From contig CM037840.1 in the NCBI GenBank assembly GCA_021234535.1, positions 26,355,020 through 26,419,019 of the forward strand: 64,000 bases of DNA, given 5' to 3'. Made by a program: the position numbers and the translations under genes. The stretch is from Stichopus chloronotus (Eukaryota > Echinodermata > Holothuroidea > Aspidochirotida > Stichopodidae). The notes under the pieces were generated by a model. The model was not told where the DNA came from. It made no database searches and saw only the letters and a list, made by a program, of their open reading frames with translations. Every line of letters starts with the position of its first letter. Position 1 is the first letter of the stretch. Positions 11,601 through 22,470 of this stretch are shown in pieces.

Positions 11601-11653
11601 TTCACGTCCGTCTAAAGACACATAAACTGCGGAGTAACCTCCTATATCAAACA

Positions 11654-14390
11654 ATGGATAGTCTTATCCCGGTTGTACCAGACTCTCCCGTCTACAGAGA
11701 CAGCTCAGAAGACGACACTGCTAAGATCCAACCAAGCCAAAGAAGCTCCTCAAGTAGGCAGAAAACTGACCGTATTCGTCTTCTAGCAGACGCATACAAA
11801 AAAGGTGCCAAAAAAAAAAAACGAAAACAAAAGAACATTCTACCTGCCTGATCAGCATCCAGAGAGATCTTATCTTGCTCACATTAAAAGCGGCTTGACG
11901 GTCAACTTTCTAAGCACGAAATCACTAAACATCTCCAGGTTCACAGAAACCTACCCAACCTGCCGGGTACCCTGGACTGTTCCGAGGAGCTGAGAGACCT
12001 TCGGTCCTCTCATCTTCAACCGGCGAGCAGGAGGCTTGCGCAAGCTTGGAGACAAGAACTCTCTCGCCACTTAAAAAGACTGAAGGACAGAGTCAACGAA
12101 AAGGACGAACGGGCCAACAACGATTTGGAAAATACTGAAGATAGTATCGAGGCCAAAATTCGACTTTAGCATTTGATTAAGGGTCCGTCTTTAAAAGACG
12201 TAGACGTTATCACTCTCGTCAGAGGGAAATTACACTATATGTAGTCAGTTAATAGACCACTATCAAACATAGAGATCATTGCGTTGAGTAAAGGACTAAA
12301 CTTTATCACACATCCCTAGAAACCTACACGATCCGATATTCTCCAGTCAGTAAAAGACCTAACAAGAAAGATGAAAGTTCCATTCATTATTCACGATAAA
12401 AAACAAAGGGTTGTTTCCAAGTTCCACCTGACCTCAACTTGGTCACCGGAAGTGACGTATAGTAAAAATCTTGAGGACTATCTTTGAGTAACAAAAGAGG
12501 AACTTGATAAAATACCGATACACAATGCCTCACAAAATACGACGAAGGCAGAAAGCTTCGCTCAACGACATTCAGCCAAAGACGGATCGATCATCCTTAC
12601 ATAGTTTGATAAAGGCAGAGGAATAGCAATCGTGAATCACACAGACTACAAAGTCGAAACTGAAAGGCAAATAAAAAAACACAATTACGAAAAAGTTGGA
12701 AGGCGATGTAACTCATGATACTGAAATCATGGTCTGTCATACACTTCGTGAAATGTACTTCAACCAAGAAAGTAACAAAGAAGCCTATGATTACTTAAAC
12801 CCCTAGTAACCACTGACAAGTTCGGAACCCCGGTAATTTATGTCATGCCCTAAGGTACATAAAAACCACCACCAGGCACAAAATTTGCCGGCCGCCCCAT
12901 TATTATCGGTAATGGATCTCCAACAGAAAAAATATCTGAATTTGTGAATTCCTTTTTGTTTCCCATTGGTCGTAAGACGAAAAGCCTATGTGAATATACC
13001 AATCACATACTGGAAATTCTGGAAGCCACCCCATCCCCCCCCCCCCCCATCTGCTAATATTCTTCTTGCTACTCTGGATGTTGCATCCACGTACACTAAT
13101 ACACCATAAGACGAGGCTCTGAATGTCGTACATAAAGCCTATCAAGACATTACGACATGCCTGAATTCTTACACTAAACAGCTGTTTGGTCCAATCTCAC
13201 CTTTCTATTGTTTTGGTGAGATTCAACTTGTTGCAAACCCTCATCGCCCTAGGTCAGCTTTATCACCCCATGCTGTGATAATTCACATGGCCAATCAAAC
13301 ATCGTTCTCGTAAAGTAATTCAGGTGTGTCAATCCAATGTCTACGCTTTCTTGAGCTGCTGTGTAGGGGTATTAGGTGTCATGTCCATAGGTAATACATG
13401 TGTAATCGGGCATGAAAGAGGGTCTGTTGAACATTTTAGCACGGTCGTAACGTCATGAAAATATCACACCCTTCCATGAGCAGTTTGGTCAAACTCATTC
13501 TCACAAGCAATTTTTTTGAATGTGATGGCCATTTTTTTTTTGTGCAGATAGTAGGATGCGCCATGGGAAGACAGGCATCCCCAAAAATCTGCGATATTGT
13601 CATGCACAACTTAGAAAACTGCATAATACCGACAGTTCCAAACGTAGTTAAATGGCTTCGGTATAGAGACGACATACTCTTGTTGTACATTAGCAAACAT
13701 GAGGGACTTTTAACTTTCATGGCTCGCAAAAACCAAGCTCATGACCACTTTCAGTGGATCTACAAATATTTAAAGGTCCACGGTTTCAAACTAACGGTCT
13801 CTTGGACACCAAAGTCTATACGAAACCAACTGAAACCTACTAATATTTGGATCGAAATTCTGCACACCCTCTTGCTACCGTCAAAGGCTTTGTTAAGGAC
13901 GAAGTACTGAGATACGCCCGCCTATGCAACAATGAAAGTGACTTTGCAGAAAAATGTAGCTCTTTCACAAACAAATTGCTTTTGAGGAATTACTCAAGAG
14001 AAGAAGTAAACAGCACCATCAATAATGTGGCCTTTGCTGAACGAAAACCCTCTTGTCTGAGAAACTCCAAAAAGTATTATACCGACATTTGGCTTCAAAA
14101 TAGTCTACACTCCGCACATTAAAACTGTGCATCTTAAACGTAGCTTAACGAAAAACTGTCACCTTATAACTCAAAACACGCAACAGCCTATTACCGCCTA
14201 CAAAAGGTCAAACAATCTAGTTAATTTCCTTCTTACATCAAGGTTTACGGGTTCTGGGAAACAAGAAGAAATAAATTCAGACGATACTTATGTAGATGCT
14301 CTGGTAGAAGCAATCGAGAATATTTGGACCCTTGGAGACGGCACGCTACTGATGAAGTCCTACCTTACTAGGCGAGAGAGCAGAAAGTAG
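11654..14390 (+). pseudogene. Penelope-like reverse transcriptase, multiply broken
   Basis: Reading across frames, the plus strand shows PLE landmarks in order. There is a charged N-terminal part (11654-12170); IALSKGLNF (about 12270-12305); FDKGRGIAIVNHTDYK (about 12608-12655, the usual DKGGG..V.M...Y block); GRPIIIGNGSPTEKISEF (about 12890-12945); LLATLDVASTYTNTP (13063-13107, motif A with catalytic Asp); LVKLILTSNFFECDGHFF then GCAMGRQASPK (13486-13590, motif B); WLRYRDDILLLY (13651-13690, YxDD-type motif C); and a thumb or connection region (VHLKRSLTKNC, ITAYKRSNNLVNFLL, 14127-14230). No GIY-YIG endonuclease is recognisable after the RT; it is missing or decayed beyond recognition. Motifs A and B are separated by roughly 270 nt more than usual. 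The encoded enzyme would have been a telomerase-like RT acting in retrotransposition. Confidence 0.8.
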
Positions 14391-14414
14391 TCCAGCTTGG
14401 TCATAAGAACCAAG

Positions 14415-14562
14415 AATAACTGTATTCTACACCAGGCAAACTTAAAAAGCCAAAGTACCTTTCGCATGAAATCACCCACGATGATTTCGGACTTTCCCCT
14501 TAAAAATGTGCATAGTTCACCAACTTATTGTACCGTCAGATAGTGCATCGCCTAGCCCTCCT
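14415..14562 (-). repeat. PLE terminal repeat C (inverted relative to A)
   Basis: The reverse complement reads GCACTATCTGACGGTACAAT, then GTGAACTATGCACATTTTTA and GATTTCATGCG through CCTGGTGTAGAAT, matching repeat A along its whole ~150 bp. It marks the right end of the PLE. Confidence 0.65.
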
Positions 14563-14571
14563 TTTCTTCCT

Positions 14572-14573
14572 TT

Positions 14574-14609
<36 letters not shown>

Positions 14610-14611
14610 TC
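14572..14611. repeat. (TTTC)n microsatellite
   Basis: About ten TTTC units directly between the PLE end and the start of duplication copy 2. Confidence 0.9.
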
Positions 14612-14744
14612 CTTTTTTATTTATTTTTGGCTTTAGACCTGCGTTTATAGACAACAGAAGTACCAACATGCTAAAAACTCATGGGCTTCTGGAGACTTTC
14701 CCCCTGAGTCCCACCAGAGCTGTAAAGAGCCCCCATTAACCTCA

Positions 14745-15160
14745 TCCTTTATAAAACTCTCATTGCTCCTCGGTGGCGGGGCCGGAGCCATAAGGAGTGA
14801 CTTGTAGTGACCCCAGTTAAAAATGCGACGACCCCACAGTAGGATAGGTCCAACCACAGAGCTGTGAAGGGTATATCTGCATGGTCCAAGCGAAGCTCCA
14901 ACACGAACATTAACACGTCCAATCGAAGTAGCCAAAGGATCTATGGCACGCATTCTATTTTCGGGACTGTTGAAAAGTTACAGGAGATATTTTGGTGTTA
15001 ACAGTCATGGCCGGCCTATGCTCTATCACATTTAACCTTAAAGGTAGTGTAACATGCAGATTGATTTCCGTAAGTGACATCCGTTGGTATTGTGTTACTT
15101 TCTGCTACTATTTCGTGCACAGTGTTGTTATGTATTTTGTTAAACCTATGGATAGTATCT
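14745..15160 (-). pseudogene. Possible LINE RT scrap inserted in duplication copy 2
   Basis: This ~415 bp is absent from the equivalent place in copy 1 (about 6490). The minus strand reads IDPLATSIGRVNVRVGASLG then TLHSSVVGPILLWGRRIF. This resembles the C-terminal part of many LINE reverse transcriptases, where a helix is followed by a VVLPTLLYG-like segment. The similarity is short and judged by eye. Confidence 0.32.
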
Positions 15161-18100
15161 CTTAATTGCTTAACCACTGATTTTCACATTTGCAAGTGAC
15201 ACCAATATTTGTAAAGAAGAAAATACATGCTTCCAAAACAAAGCCCTTGGGGCATATAAATTTTCAATTATCATTTAAATAAAGGTCTTACAAGTGAAGG
15301 TTACATGAGACAGTTCAAGCGAGAGAACCTCTTGACGTCATAAATTTGCTTACGTAGCTAATGTTTCTTCATGCTGCAAGTGTATGAAATGAATTTGCCT
15401 GTAAAATCGTCAATATCTGATTGATTGTGATGAAATTTGTTGACTATTTTCAACATTTTGAATGATTAATACAGTCAATATACCCAAATGTCATTTTTGT
15501 GTTACACAACCTTTACCAATTTTTACTTCAAACAATTGATTCCATAGGAATTTTTTTTTTTTACTCGGTTACAAACAAACTCAGTCTCGCTTTCAAAAAA
15601 TAATATTTCTATTCTCTTCACATTTTCCAGTAACAACAGGTGCATAGTCAACTATCATAAATTTATCCGGAGTTGAGTGTTAAGTGTTGAATGTAGAGTG
15701 TTCATGGCAATTATGAACGGAACACGAAATAGTGAACTCTGACTTACAAGTAACATCAGATATCGATAGAGAATCTGATATTGCAGTATATATGCTACAA
15801 AATGAAGTTAAAATTGTTAAAGATATTTTATCCTAATGTAATTAGATGTCAAGTGGGTGTTTTTTTTTTAACCTTTTTGTATTTTCTTGGGTTCAAGTGA
15901 CAACATTGAAAGCAGTGTGTACCTTTCCTTGTGCATTTCGTCAAGGTATCATTTTCTGAAATTCACGAGGTCATGACATTCTCTTGTAAATGTAAGCAGG
16001 GAGCTGTTAGAACACCCCCTGATGTAAATCACTTATTCCTCCTGCTTAGTCATATGTCGTAAACAAGGAATAAATTTAGAACCTAGTCATAAAAGGACCA
16101 GTCTACATCCTTATATTTTAAATGAGCACTTGCTTCGTCTCAGCGTATTTCATCACGTTATGTCAGCACAGATGAGGACAGCAACAGTCAGTTGGAGAAG
16201 GACGGAGAAGTATGTACCATCAAACTCGATGACTACCTAAAGAAAGCTCTTTTTAGTGCATAGTAACCTAAAATCATGCAATAATAATAGTTAGAAAGCT
16301 GCTGTGTTTCTCACTCGGAATGTGAAAGACCAAGAAACTCGACATAACGAACATGCTAAACGCTGCATAGAAACTTTGGAAAAAAAAGCTTCAACAGTTG
16401 ATGAAAACAGAATCTGACCAAGTAGGTCAAATAAATGTACATGAGAGATTCTCCAGAAGGAGTGGTATTGTAGAATTATCGGGTACCCGGTCGAAGAGTG
16501 TGCAAAATGGGAACTGACAGTAAAAATGTCGATATCAAATGAGATCCAAGTACCCCTAAATTGGTCAGAACCATAGTATGTCACCACCCGGTTTACAGCT
16601 ATACGCAGTAACGGAGACAGATCAACACCTAGGTTCAGCCTGCTGTGGCAATGGGGCGGATCCAGACGGGTTGGTGATAAATGAGTGGCACAACACGGTA
16701 TCTCCTCCGGTTAGCGCGTAGCGTACGAAAGAATGTGGGCGGAAAATACTTGACATATTGCAAGAAATGGTACTTCGCAGGTCCATTCTCGGCGTAGATT
16801 TTATTCAAGGGTATTTTGTGGGGGGCCAAATTACATGGTTAGTTAAAATAGCTACTTTAACACTCTCTTAAAGGAGCCCCAATATCGGCTGGCGCATAGC
16901 GTTTAAGAAAAACTTTTGTCAGATAAGCTACCTGGATCTGAGAAAATGTAATTTTTTGGCACTTCCATTACCTGTGTAAATAATTGTATTCAAAAGGACT
17001 TCACAGGGGGTAAAATGTCATGGTTATTCAGGCCCTTAGATAGGATTTTCTGCTTGGAACATTTCGGGGCTCGATTTCAGTGAAGAAAATATGTGGTAGA
17101 CGGAGGGATGAATGATGGTAGTACTAGCCAAACGGACCGCAACCTTTGGTTGGCGTGGATCGAACAATTGAATTGTCGACTTTAACGACCACCCCCCCCC
17201 CCTCGAATGACCGGAAACATCACCTCCCTGGTGTTCTAAGCTACAATTTTGTGATGAGGATTCCATTGTTGCAATTTATCAATTAATGAGAAACAATCAA
17301 TTGACGGAAACAAAGGGTAATACCTATCAGGTGAGTTGAAAGGCGGATCCAAAGGTTTCGAAGGGGATGAAATTAGAGAAAGCCGAGAGGGGTTGCCGGA
17401 GAATTGTTGAACCTCCCGTTAGATCCTGTCCTGAGGTTGAGATGAAATCATGTATCATCTTTAATTTATTCAACCTGCAATGTCTCCACTGTAACTTTGA
17501 CTTTGTACGTATTTAGTTTGTTATATATTTGCCCACCATAGCATCAATCAAATGGTGTAACAAAAGCCGAAAAACACCATGTTAATTATTCTTCAACTTC
17601 AACTTTGGCTGATCAAACCAGTCAAAAATACGTTAAAATGGCCGATAAAACACCAGATTGTCAGCACTAACCACACTGTTTTAACCAGACCTTCCACTTT
17701 TCAAGAATTGTGAAGACCAGGTGGAGAAATGGTTGTAGGAGTGGGATCTAGCGCCCTCAGTTTTTCCTTCATAGTAGACCCTTAAAGATATATGTGACAT
17801 TTGAGGATGTTGTTTGCAATGCACAGTTATATATTGTAATATAGAGGTACATCTCAACAACAGCTACGTCAACATGAATAATGGAATCGTACATTTTGGA
17901 TCACCAGAAGTAAAAATCGCTAATTGAGTGAGCAACGTACTGGGTTAAGTATCTCACGTAAATAAGTTTTATCACTTCAAGTTGTTTCTCTTTCACCCTG
18001 CATACCTTGCATTAATCCTTTCTTTGCCGTAAATTTCAAGGCAAAAGTTTTAGGAGTAACAAACCATTAGTGACTGACGTTGGTTGTAGGGAGGGATGTT

Positions 18101-19255
18101 GGCACTGATTTGTTCGCTCTCTGGCGATTATGACATATCACTGGAGCGATTTAGGGCGCCTGTTACATCATGCAGCCCCATCTTTCACCAGTGACTGATC
18201 TATACATGTTAGATCTATTGCCAGTTCCCCGGTATGTCTGCTTTCTATGTAGGCTTTTATTCTTGTCAGTAGAAACATTTAACTGAGCCCAATATTGAGA
18301 CAATATTGCTTAGCGTCAGACTATGATTAACAGGATTTGGGAAAGGAATCGGAAAAAAGGGTTAGAAGATAAGGAAAAGGCGGGGTAGCAGAAGGGGCTA
18401 TTGGGGCATTTCAGAACAGTGACAAAAGTTTGAGAATCACTGGTCTAATTGTACGATAAATCCATGATCAAAGAAAGTTACTACTAAATACTTCTTCTAA
18501 AAAGTACTTCTTGCAAATGTTTAATCAAAATCCCAGAGCAACGATAACGTGGGAACCGAACAATAATATTAATGTAAGTTTTCTGACATGTCTTCTGAGG
18601 GTTTCAAATGCGCAATACTTTCAAGTGAGATATACATACGGCAAAGGCGCAATGAACTCGTTTTTCTTACGTAAAACGTTCAAACTGATACCGTCTACAT
18701 TTCCTTTTTCGAAACGATGGTCTTGAAACTATAGACCATTTATCTTATTGTGTTGCGTTAGGGGATGAAGGGCTTTTGACAAATGTATTAAGAGGAGCTA
18801 GTAAACATACAAAAGGTCAAACTTTTTATTACATTTGGATACATTGAAGATACGAAGCTTCCGATCAAATTTCTTCATTTGCTCGCAATTATTTCTCTGC
18901 AACATTAAACTTAAGAAGAATAACCAAGATGGTGATTATGTTTTACTGAAAGTTGTGACCCTTACTGAACTTGAATTTCACATTTGAGGAAAGCAAAGAA
19001 AACATTGCAAAGCTTTTTGAAACAATCATTTTTTTTTTAAATTCAAATCTTTCTTTTGTTGCTTTGAATTATACATGTAAAGGTTAAAGTAAATGGATAC
19101 ACACATAAAAAACAGTCTATTATCGAATGGTACTCGATATTCAACCACTTGCATTTTTCATCTTTCCTAGAGCGGTAGAGTGGAGTTAACATGTAGCAAT
19201 ACCTTCTTCTGATAACAAAAAATAGCTTCAGTGATAAGATCTAAGATGAGAGTTG

Positions 19256-19352
19256 CTAGTTATACCAATACGACCTCCCATCTCTTCCGTGAATACATAT
19301 CTTATCATTACAATTATCCATTTTTACCTGGACCCTCCAGCACCAACTGGAT
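19256..19352 (-). CDS. Copy 2 counterpart of the tentative small exon, ending early
   Basis: Paralog of 9127-9238 with the same MDNCNDKICIHGRDGRSYWY core. After Asn, a TAG at 19258-19256 replaces the Trp codon of copy 1, shortening the peptide by five residues. A hAT element (19405-19757) inserted about 50 bp upstream of its acceptor. Function and coding status are doubtful. Confidence 0.18.
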
Positions 19353-19396
19353 CTACCAAGTATTAATGATTCCTTTACAATACACCTCGACCTTAT

Positions 19397-19404
19397 CCAT
19401 ACAT
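19397..19404. other. Target-site duplication, left flank of the hAT element
   Basis: CCATACAT, matching the uninterrupted site in copy 1 (9283-9290). The right-hand partner at 19758-19765 is CCCTTCAT, 6 of 8 bases identical. Confidence 0.6.
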
Positions 19405-19757
19405 CTGAGGTGGGGAACCTCCAGCCCGCGGGCCGGATCCGGCCCGCAAGCCAAATTCATGCTGCCCGCGAGGCGAGCTACAGAATAAAATTTTTAATTT
19501 CAAAACAACGGAAATATAACGTAATGGCCACCTGTCCATTCCAAAGTGAGGAAAAATAGCATTTTGAGAGGGTTTCGAATGGGTCCAAATATAGTCGTAG
19601 AGGCCATTCTGAGGGGGTCTGTGAAACAAAAATTTTCTCTGAACGCTCCGCGCCAACTCATGCTGGCACTCCGCTTAGATTGTCTCCTCATACGGCCCGC
19701 GAGCAATGCTGTGACCATCAGAGTGGCCCTTACTGGGGAAAAGGTTCCCCACCCCTG
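19405..19757. mobile_element. Non-autonomous hAT-type DNA transposon (353 bp)
   Basis: Terminal inverted repeats CTGAGGTGGGGAACCT (left) and CAGGGGTGGGGAACCT (reverse complement of the right end) match at 14 of 16 positions. They have the CAGGGGT-type hAT start and are flanked by a diverged 8-bp target duplication. The interior is rich in CCCGCGGGCC-like segments near both ends and codes for nothing. The orthologous position in duplication copy 1 (after 9290) is an empty site, so the insertion came after the duplication, or was present in only one progenitor. Confidence 0.8.
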
Positions 19758-20227
19758 CCCTTCATGTTCATTGATACCTTCTCACATTAAGTCACCTGTA
19801 TCTCATATGCCGTATACAAAGCACAAGTATTTGAAACCAAGAGTTATTCCTTACACTATGTGTGAGTGTGTGAGTGTGTACAAAAACAGTAACTATTTTT
19901 TTCTTTTACTTCTAAGTGATCTTCGGAAATCTTTTTGGAGTAAGAAGTATCATTAGTTTTTTATTGATTTTATTTGATGAAAAAATGTATAACAGTAGAT
20001 AATCTTGAGTCAGAGACATTCGATATCGTAAACTTCCAAAGAACGAATTGAACTTGTTAATAATCCAAGAAACAAATTCTCTTAAAATCATTTCACATCG
20101 GGAATAATTAAAGAGTTTACTTCAGCTCGTAGGTCACTACGTACTTGGAAGAGTCTTAATTAATGTTTCATTAAAATGTTTCGTTGACTTATAAACTTAG
20201 GAAAATAAAATTATCAAATGTACTTAC

Positions 20228-20279
20228 AAGAGACCAACACCGCCAAACCTAAAAAGGTGAGCTCTGCCAAGAACTTCAT
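20228..20279 (-). CDS. First coding exon encoding a signal peptide (copy 2)
   Basis: Minus strand: ATG at 20279-20277 opens MKFLAELTFLGLAVLVS plus T, then the donor GTAAGTACA (GT at 20227-20226). The coding bases are 100% identical to copy 1 (9800-9851). The 5'UTR differs at several positions and the intron beyond the donor differs more. The TATA box at 20385-20393 is retained. As in copy 1 the donor is phase 1, and no own set of downstream exons was found between it and the PLE. Either this is an alternative first exon for a gene further left, or a partial gene copy. Confidence 0.66.
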
Positions 20280-20384
20280 GGCCCAATCCGTGTCGATGAC
20301 AACGAAACAGAGAAGATGCAGATATTCGACGGTTTAATTTGTGGTTTATTTTGGCGAAGTGAAATCGTCTCTCAGGAGTCAGTT

Positions 20385-20393
20385 TTTTTTATA
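20385..20393 (-). promoter_or_regulatory. TATA box of the copy 2 signal-peptide gene
   Basis: Minus-strand TATAAAAAA(AA) in the context CATGTCTATAAA, about 110 bp upstream of the ATG at 20279, as in copy 1. Confidence 0.55.
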
Positions 20394-20744
20394 GACATGC
20401 CTCATTTTCATATCAGGATTAGTTGCATGTGGTGTTTGGTGATTGTGAAATTGATTACCAAAAACTAAAAATATAAATCAAAAAATAAAATATAAAGTAA
20501 CAAAACAAGAGAGCCAGAGAGAGAGATTGATATAAATTTCAATTCTGATCTTTTCTTTACTGGCTTTTGACGTGGCACCACCACGTTTACCAGTTTCCTT
20601 ACACAGCGTGACCTCAACTAATTTTGCAATTTGAGTCTATCGTAATGAAGATAGCTTGATCAAAAACTGGACGCATGTATGTAGGCCTAAAGCTTCAACT
20701 CAACGTGGTATATATTCCCAATTTGAAATTCTGAAATAAAAAGA

Positions 20745-21340
20745 GGTCAAGACTGAATTTTTTGGGTTCTTTTTCAACTTGTTCAGTGAAATCGCGCTCA
20801 ATAATCAAGATAACCACCCAACGAGGTAAGACGAGTTTCTGTCATCGTAGATCTTAGGTAGGTCTTCGTGAACTTCAGGCGGCGAAAAGATCTCTCACTT
20901 GTCGCTTAAGACACCCCGCGATGGTACTTAGTATTCTGTATAAAATAGTCAGGTTCGGAAAAGCGTTTCAAATATCCCATTGATTTATCATATGCAACAT
21001 CTCCTGCAGGGTTTTCGCCGGATTCCTTGGATTTCCTGTGAACTCTGATGTCATATCATAAAAGAGACAAATCTGCATGTACTTCGCTTTGGCAATATGT
21101 CTTTGTCGACATCATCTGCATACATCGCTGAAAGGCTTTCAAACGTTTTGGTATCATGCATGTGACCAGGTATAAGACGCTTGAAAGAGGACTACCATTG
21201 CCTGGAAATCACTAACACGTGACGGTAGTTCTCCCACCAATGTGTCGTAGATCGCAAAATATACGTTAACTTTGGATTTGGCAACAGGATCAGAAGGATC
21301 ACACTTGTGAAGCCATGTTTCGCTGTCACAGCCCCCCCCC
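20745..21340 (-). pseudogene. hAT-family transposase remnant (C-terminal half)
   Basis: The minus strand, read through frame changes and stops, gives VNVYFAIYDTLVGELPSRV (about 21278-21222), then RLIPGHMHDTKTFE and, at about 20905-20845, ATSERSFRRLKFTKTYLRST followed by MTETRLTSL. The last block is the hAT C-terminal dimerisation motif (typically ..ERSFSKLKLIKTYLRSTM..RL). The first resembles the segment before it in ZMYM1-like hAT proteins. In-frame stops and at least one frameshift show it is inactive. The DDE catalytic residues upstream are not recognised. It starts right where homology of duplication copy 2 ends. Confidence 0.68.
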
Positions 21341-21360
21341 CCCCACCCACCCACCATCCA
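21331..21360. repeat. C-rich low-complexity tract
   Basis: A C11 run followed by CCACCCACCCACCATCC repeats. It explains the proline-rich open frames across it, which I do not regard as genes. Confidence 0.85.
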
Positions 21361-21559
21361 CCCACCATCCCCAAATCCATCAACTTATCATATCTCCCTC
21401 CTCTCGTCTTTTTTTTCTCTTTTTTTTTTGCTCTCCTCTATTTTTCCAACAGCATCCATCACGTCCCCAAAATTTCGGAGGGGTGGGGCCACAGTGCGCC
21501 CTGCGCCCCCCTCTCGCTGGCTAATCCACTGATTACATGCAATGCAGTCTAAATGATCC

Positions 21560-22470
21560 CTACTTGTTATCCCCTTTCCTGCCCGAGCTCCTTTTTCCTC
21601 GATAACTTCTCTAATCTTCCATCGCACCGACATAAAGTTTCCCCTTTATGCTTTACCGCTTTCCCATTTTATTATTCCCCTGATCTGTCCGACGCCTGTC
21701 CACCCGCATAGCCCTTGGAAGAAGGAAAACTCACACCTAGTCCTCACAAAATACGCATAATGTGCTAGAATCATGTCTCGAAAAGACCTTTTCTTCATGA
21801 TAGAATATGGCGTAATATTCCGATATACCATAATGGTTAGGTTATGTTCTTCTTCGAGAGGGCGTAAACATGTATGTCATGTGAGGATTGGCTGTGGTTC
21901 ATTATACACAACTGAATATCCACACATGCAATAATTTAATGTATATTAAAATTTTACAATTGTTATCCAATCACAATAAAGGTACAAAATTACGTCACTG
22001 AATGGTATGTTCAGAAAAAAAGGGGTGTTAGGTGCACGCACTTTGAGTGCTTTCGGAATATTCAGAATTGCAATGGACATATATTCCTTAAAGTAAAACC
22101 GCATAATGCACGCATTTATTTTTTGTACGTCATTGGTCTAGTAAACAGTTATTTTTTTGTATGAAATTTGTCTTCACTCTGAAAACGACATCCCTTACGT
22201 CGCATCCATCCTCAATTTGGTCAGTTCCACTACAAACTGAAAGGCCCATTTTCATTGGTTCTCATTTTTGGTACTATTTCAGTCGCAAAAAACAGCCAAC
22301 GTGTTACTTAGGACGAGTGTGAATATATTACCTTCTTCCAGGGTCGGAGAAACCGTGGTGCAGGAATGAGAATATAGAGGGCCACCTTGTGCGTGTGATG
22401 TATACTATATCGGTGATCCAGCCTAGCAGGGTCTTAGTATACATCGGTGTGTAAACGACGGATCCGACGA
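21560..22470. repeat. Dispersed repeat, copy shared with 33.2 kb
   Basis: Aligns in the same orientation with about 33190-33850. Shared phrases: TTTCTCTAATCTTCCA, CATTCCCCTGA-CTGT, ATAGCCCTTGGAAGAAGG, ATCCACACATGCAA, ATTAAAATTTTACA, and GAATGAGAAT..GTGATCC-GCC-A-CAGGGTCT. It shows no coding capacity. Family unknown. Confidence 0.6.

Larger units (their letters stand above)
11270..14562 (+). mobile_element. Degenerate Penelope-like element (PLE) with inverted terminal repeats
   Basis: An inner region with Penelope-type RT motifs is flanked by related terminal sequences. Repeat A (about 11270-11420) is matched in reverse complement by repeat C (about 14415-14562): GGTGCACTATCTRACG.TACAATAAG, GTGAACTATGCACATTTTTA, GATTTCATGCG and CCTGGTGTAGAAT all recur. 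A second, shorter direct copy B (about 11501-11600) sits 230 bp inside A. PLEs are known for pseudo-LTRs in direct and inverted arrangements, so this fits the family. The right end abuts a (TTTC)n tract and the left edge of segmental-duplication copy 2. Numerous stops and frameshifts make it inactive. Confidence 0.78.
14626..20740. repeat. Segmental duplication, copy 2
   Basis: Same-orientation paralog of 6372-10280, longer because of copy-specific insertions: about 14745-15160 (possible LINE scrap), about 15606-15880, about 16690-18280 (replaces 424 bp of copy 1), the hAT at 19405-19757, and about 19895-20110. It keeps the TATA box and signal-peptide exon. Copy 1 in turn has 9395-9605 between two GT-rich tracts, which copy 2 lacks. 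Confidence 0.85.

Noticed and set aside
21307..21552. Proline-rich overlapping frames near the C tract
   Set aside because: They arise from the C11 run and CCACCC repeats and match no protein.
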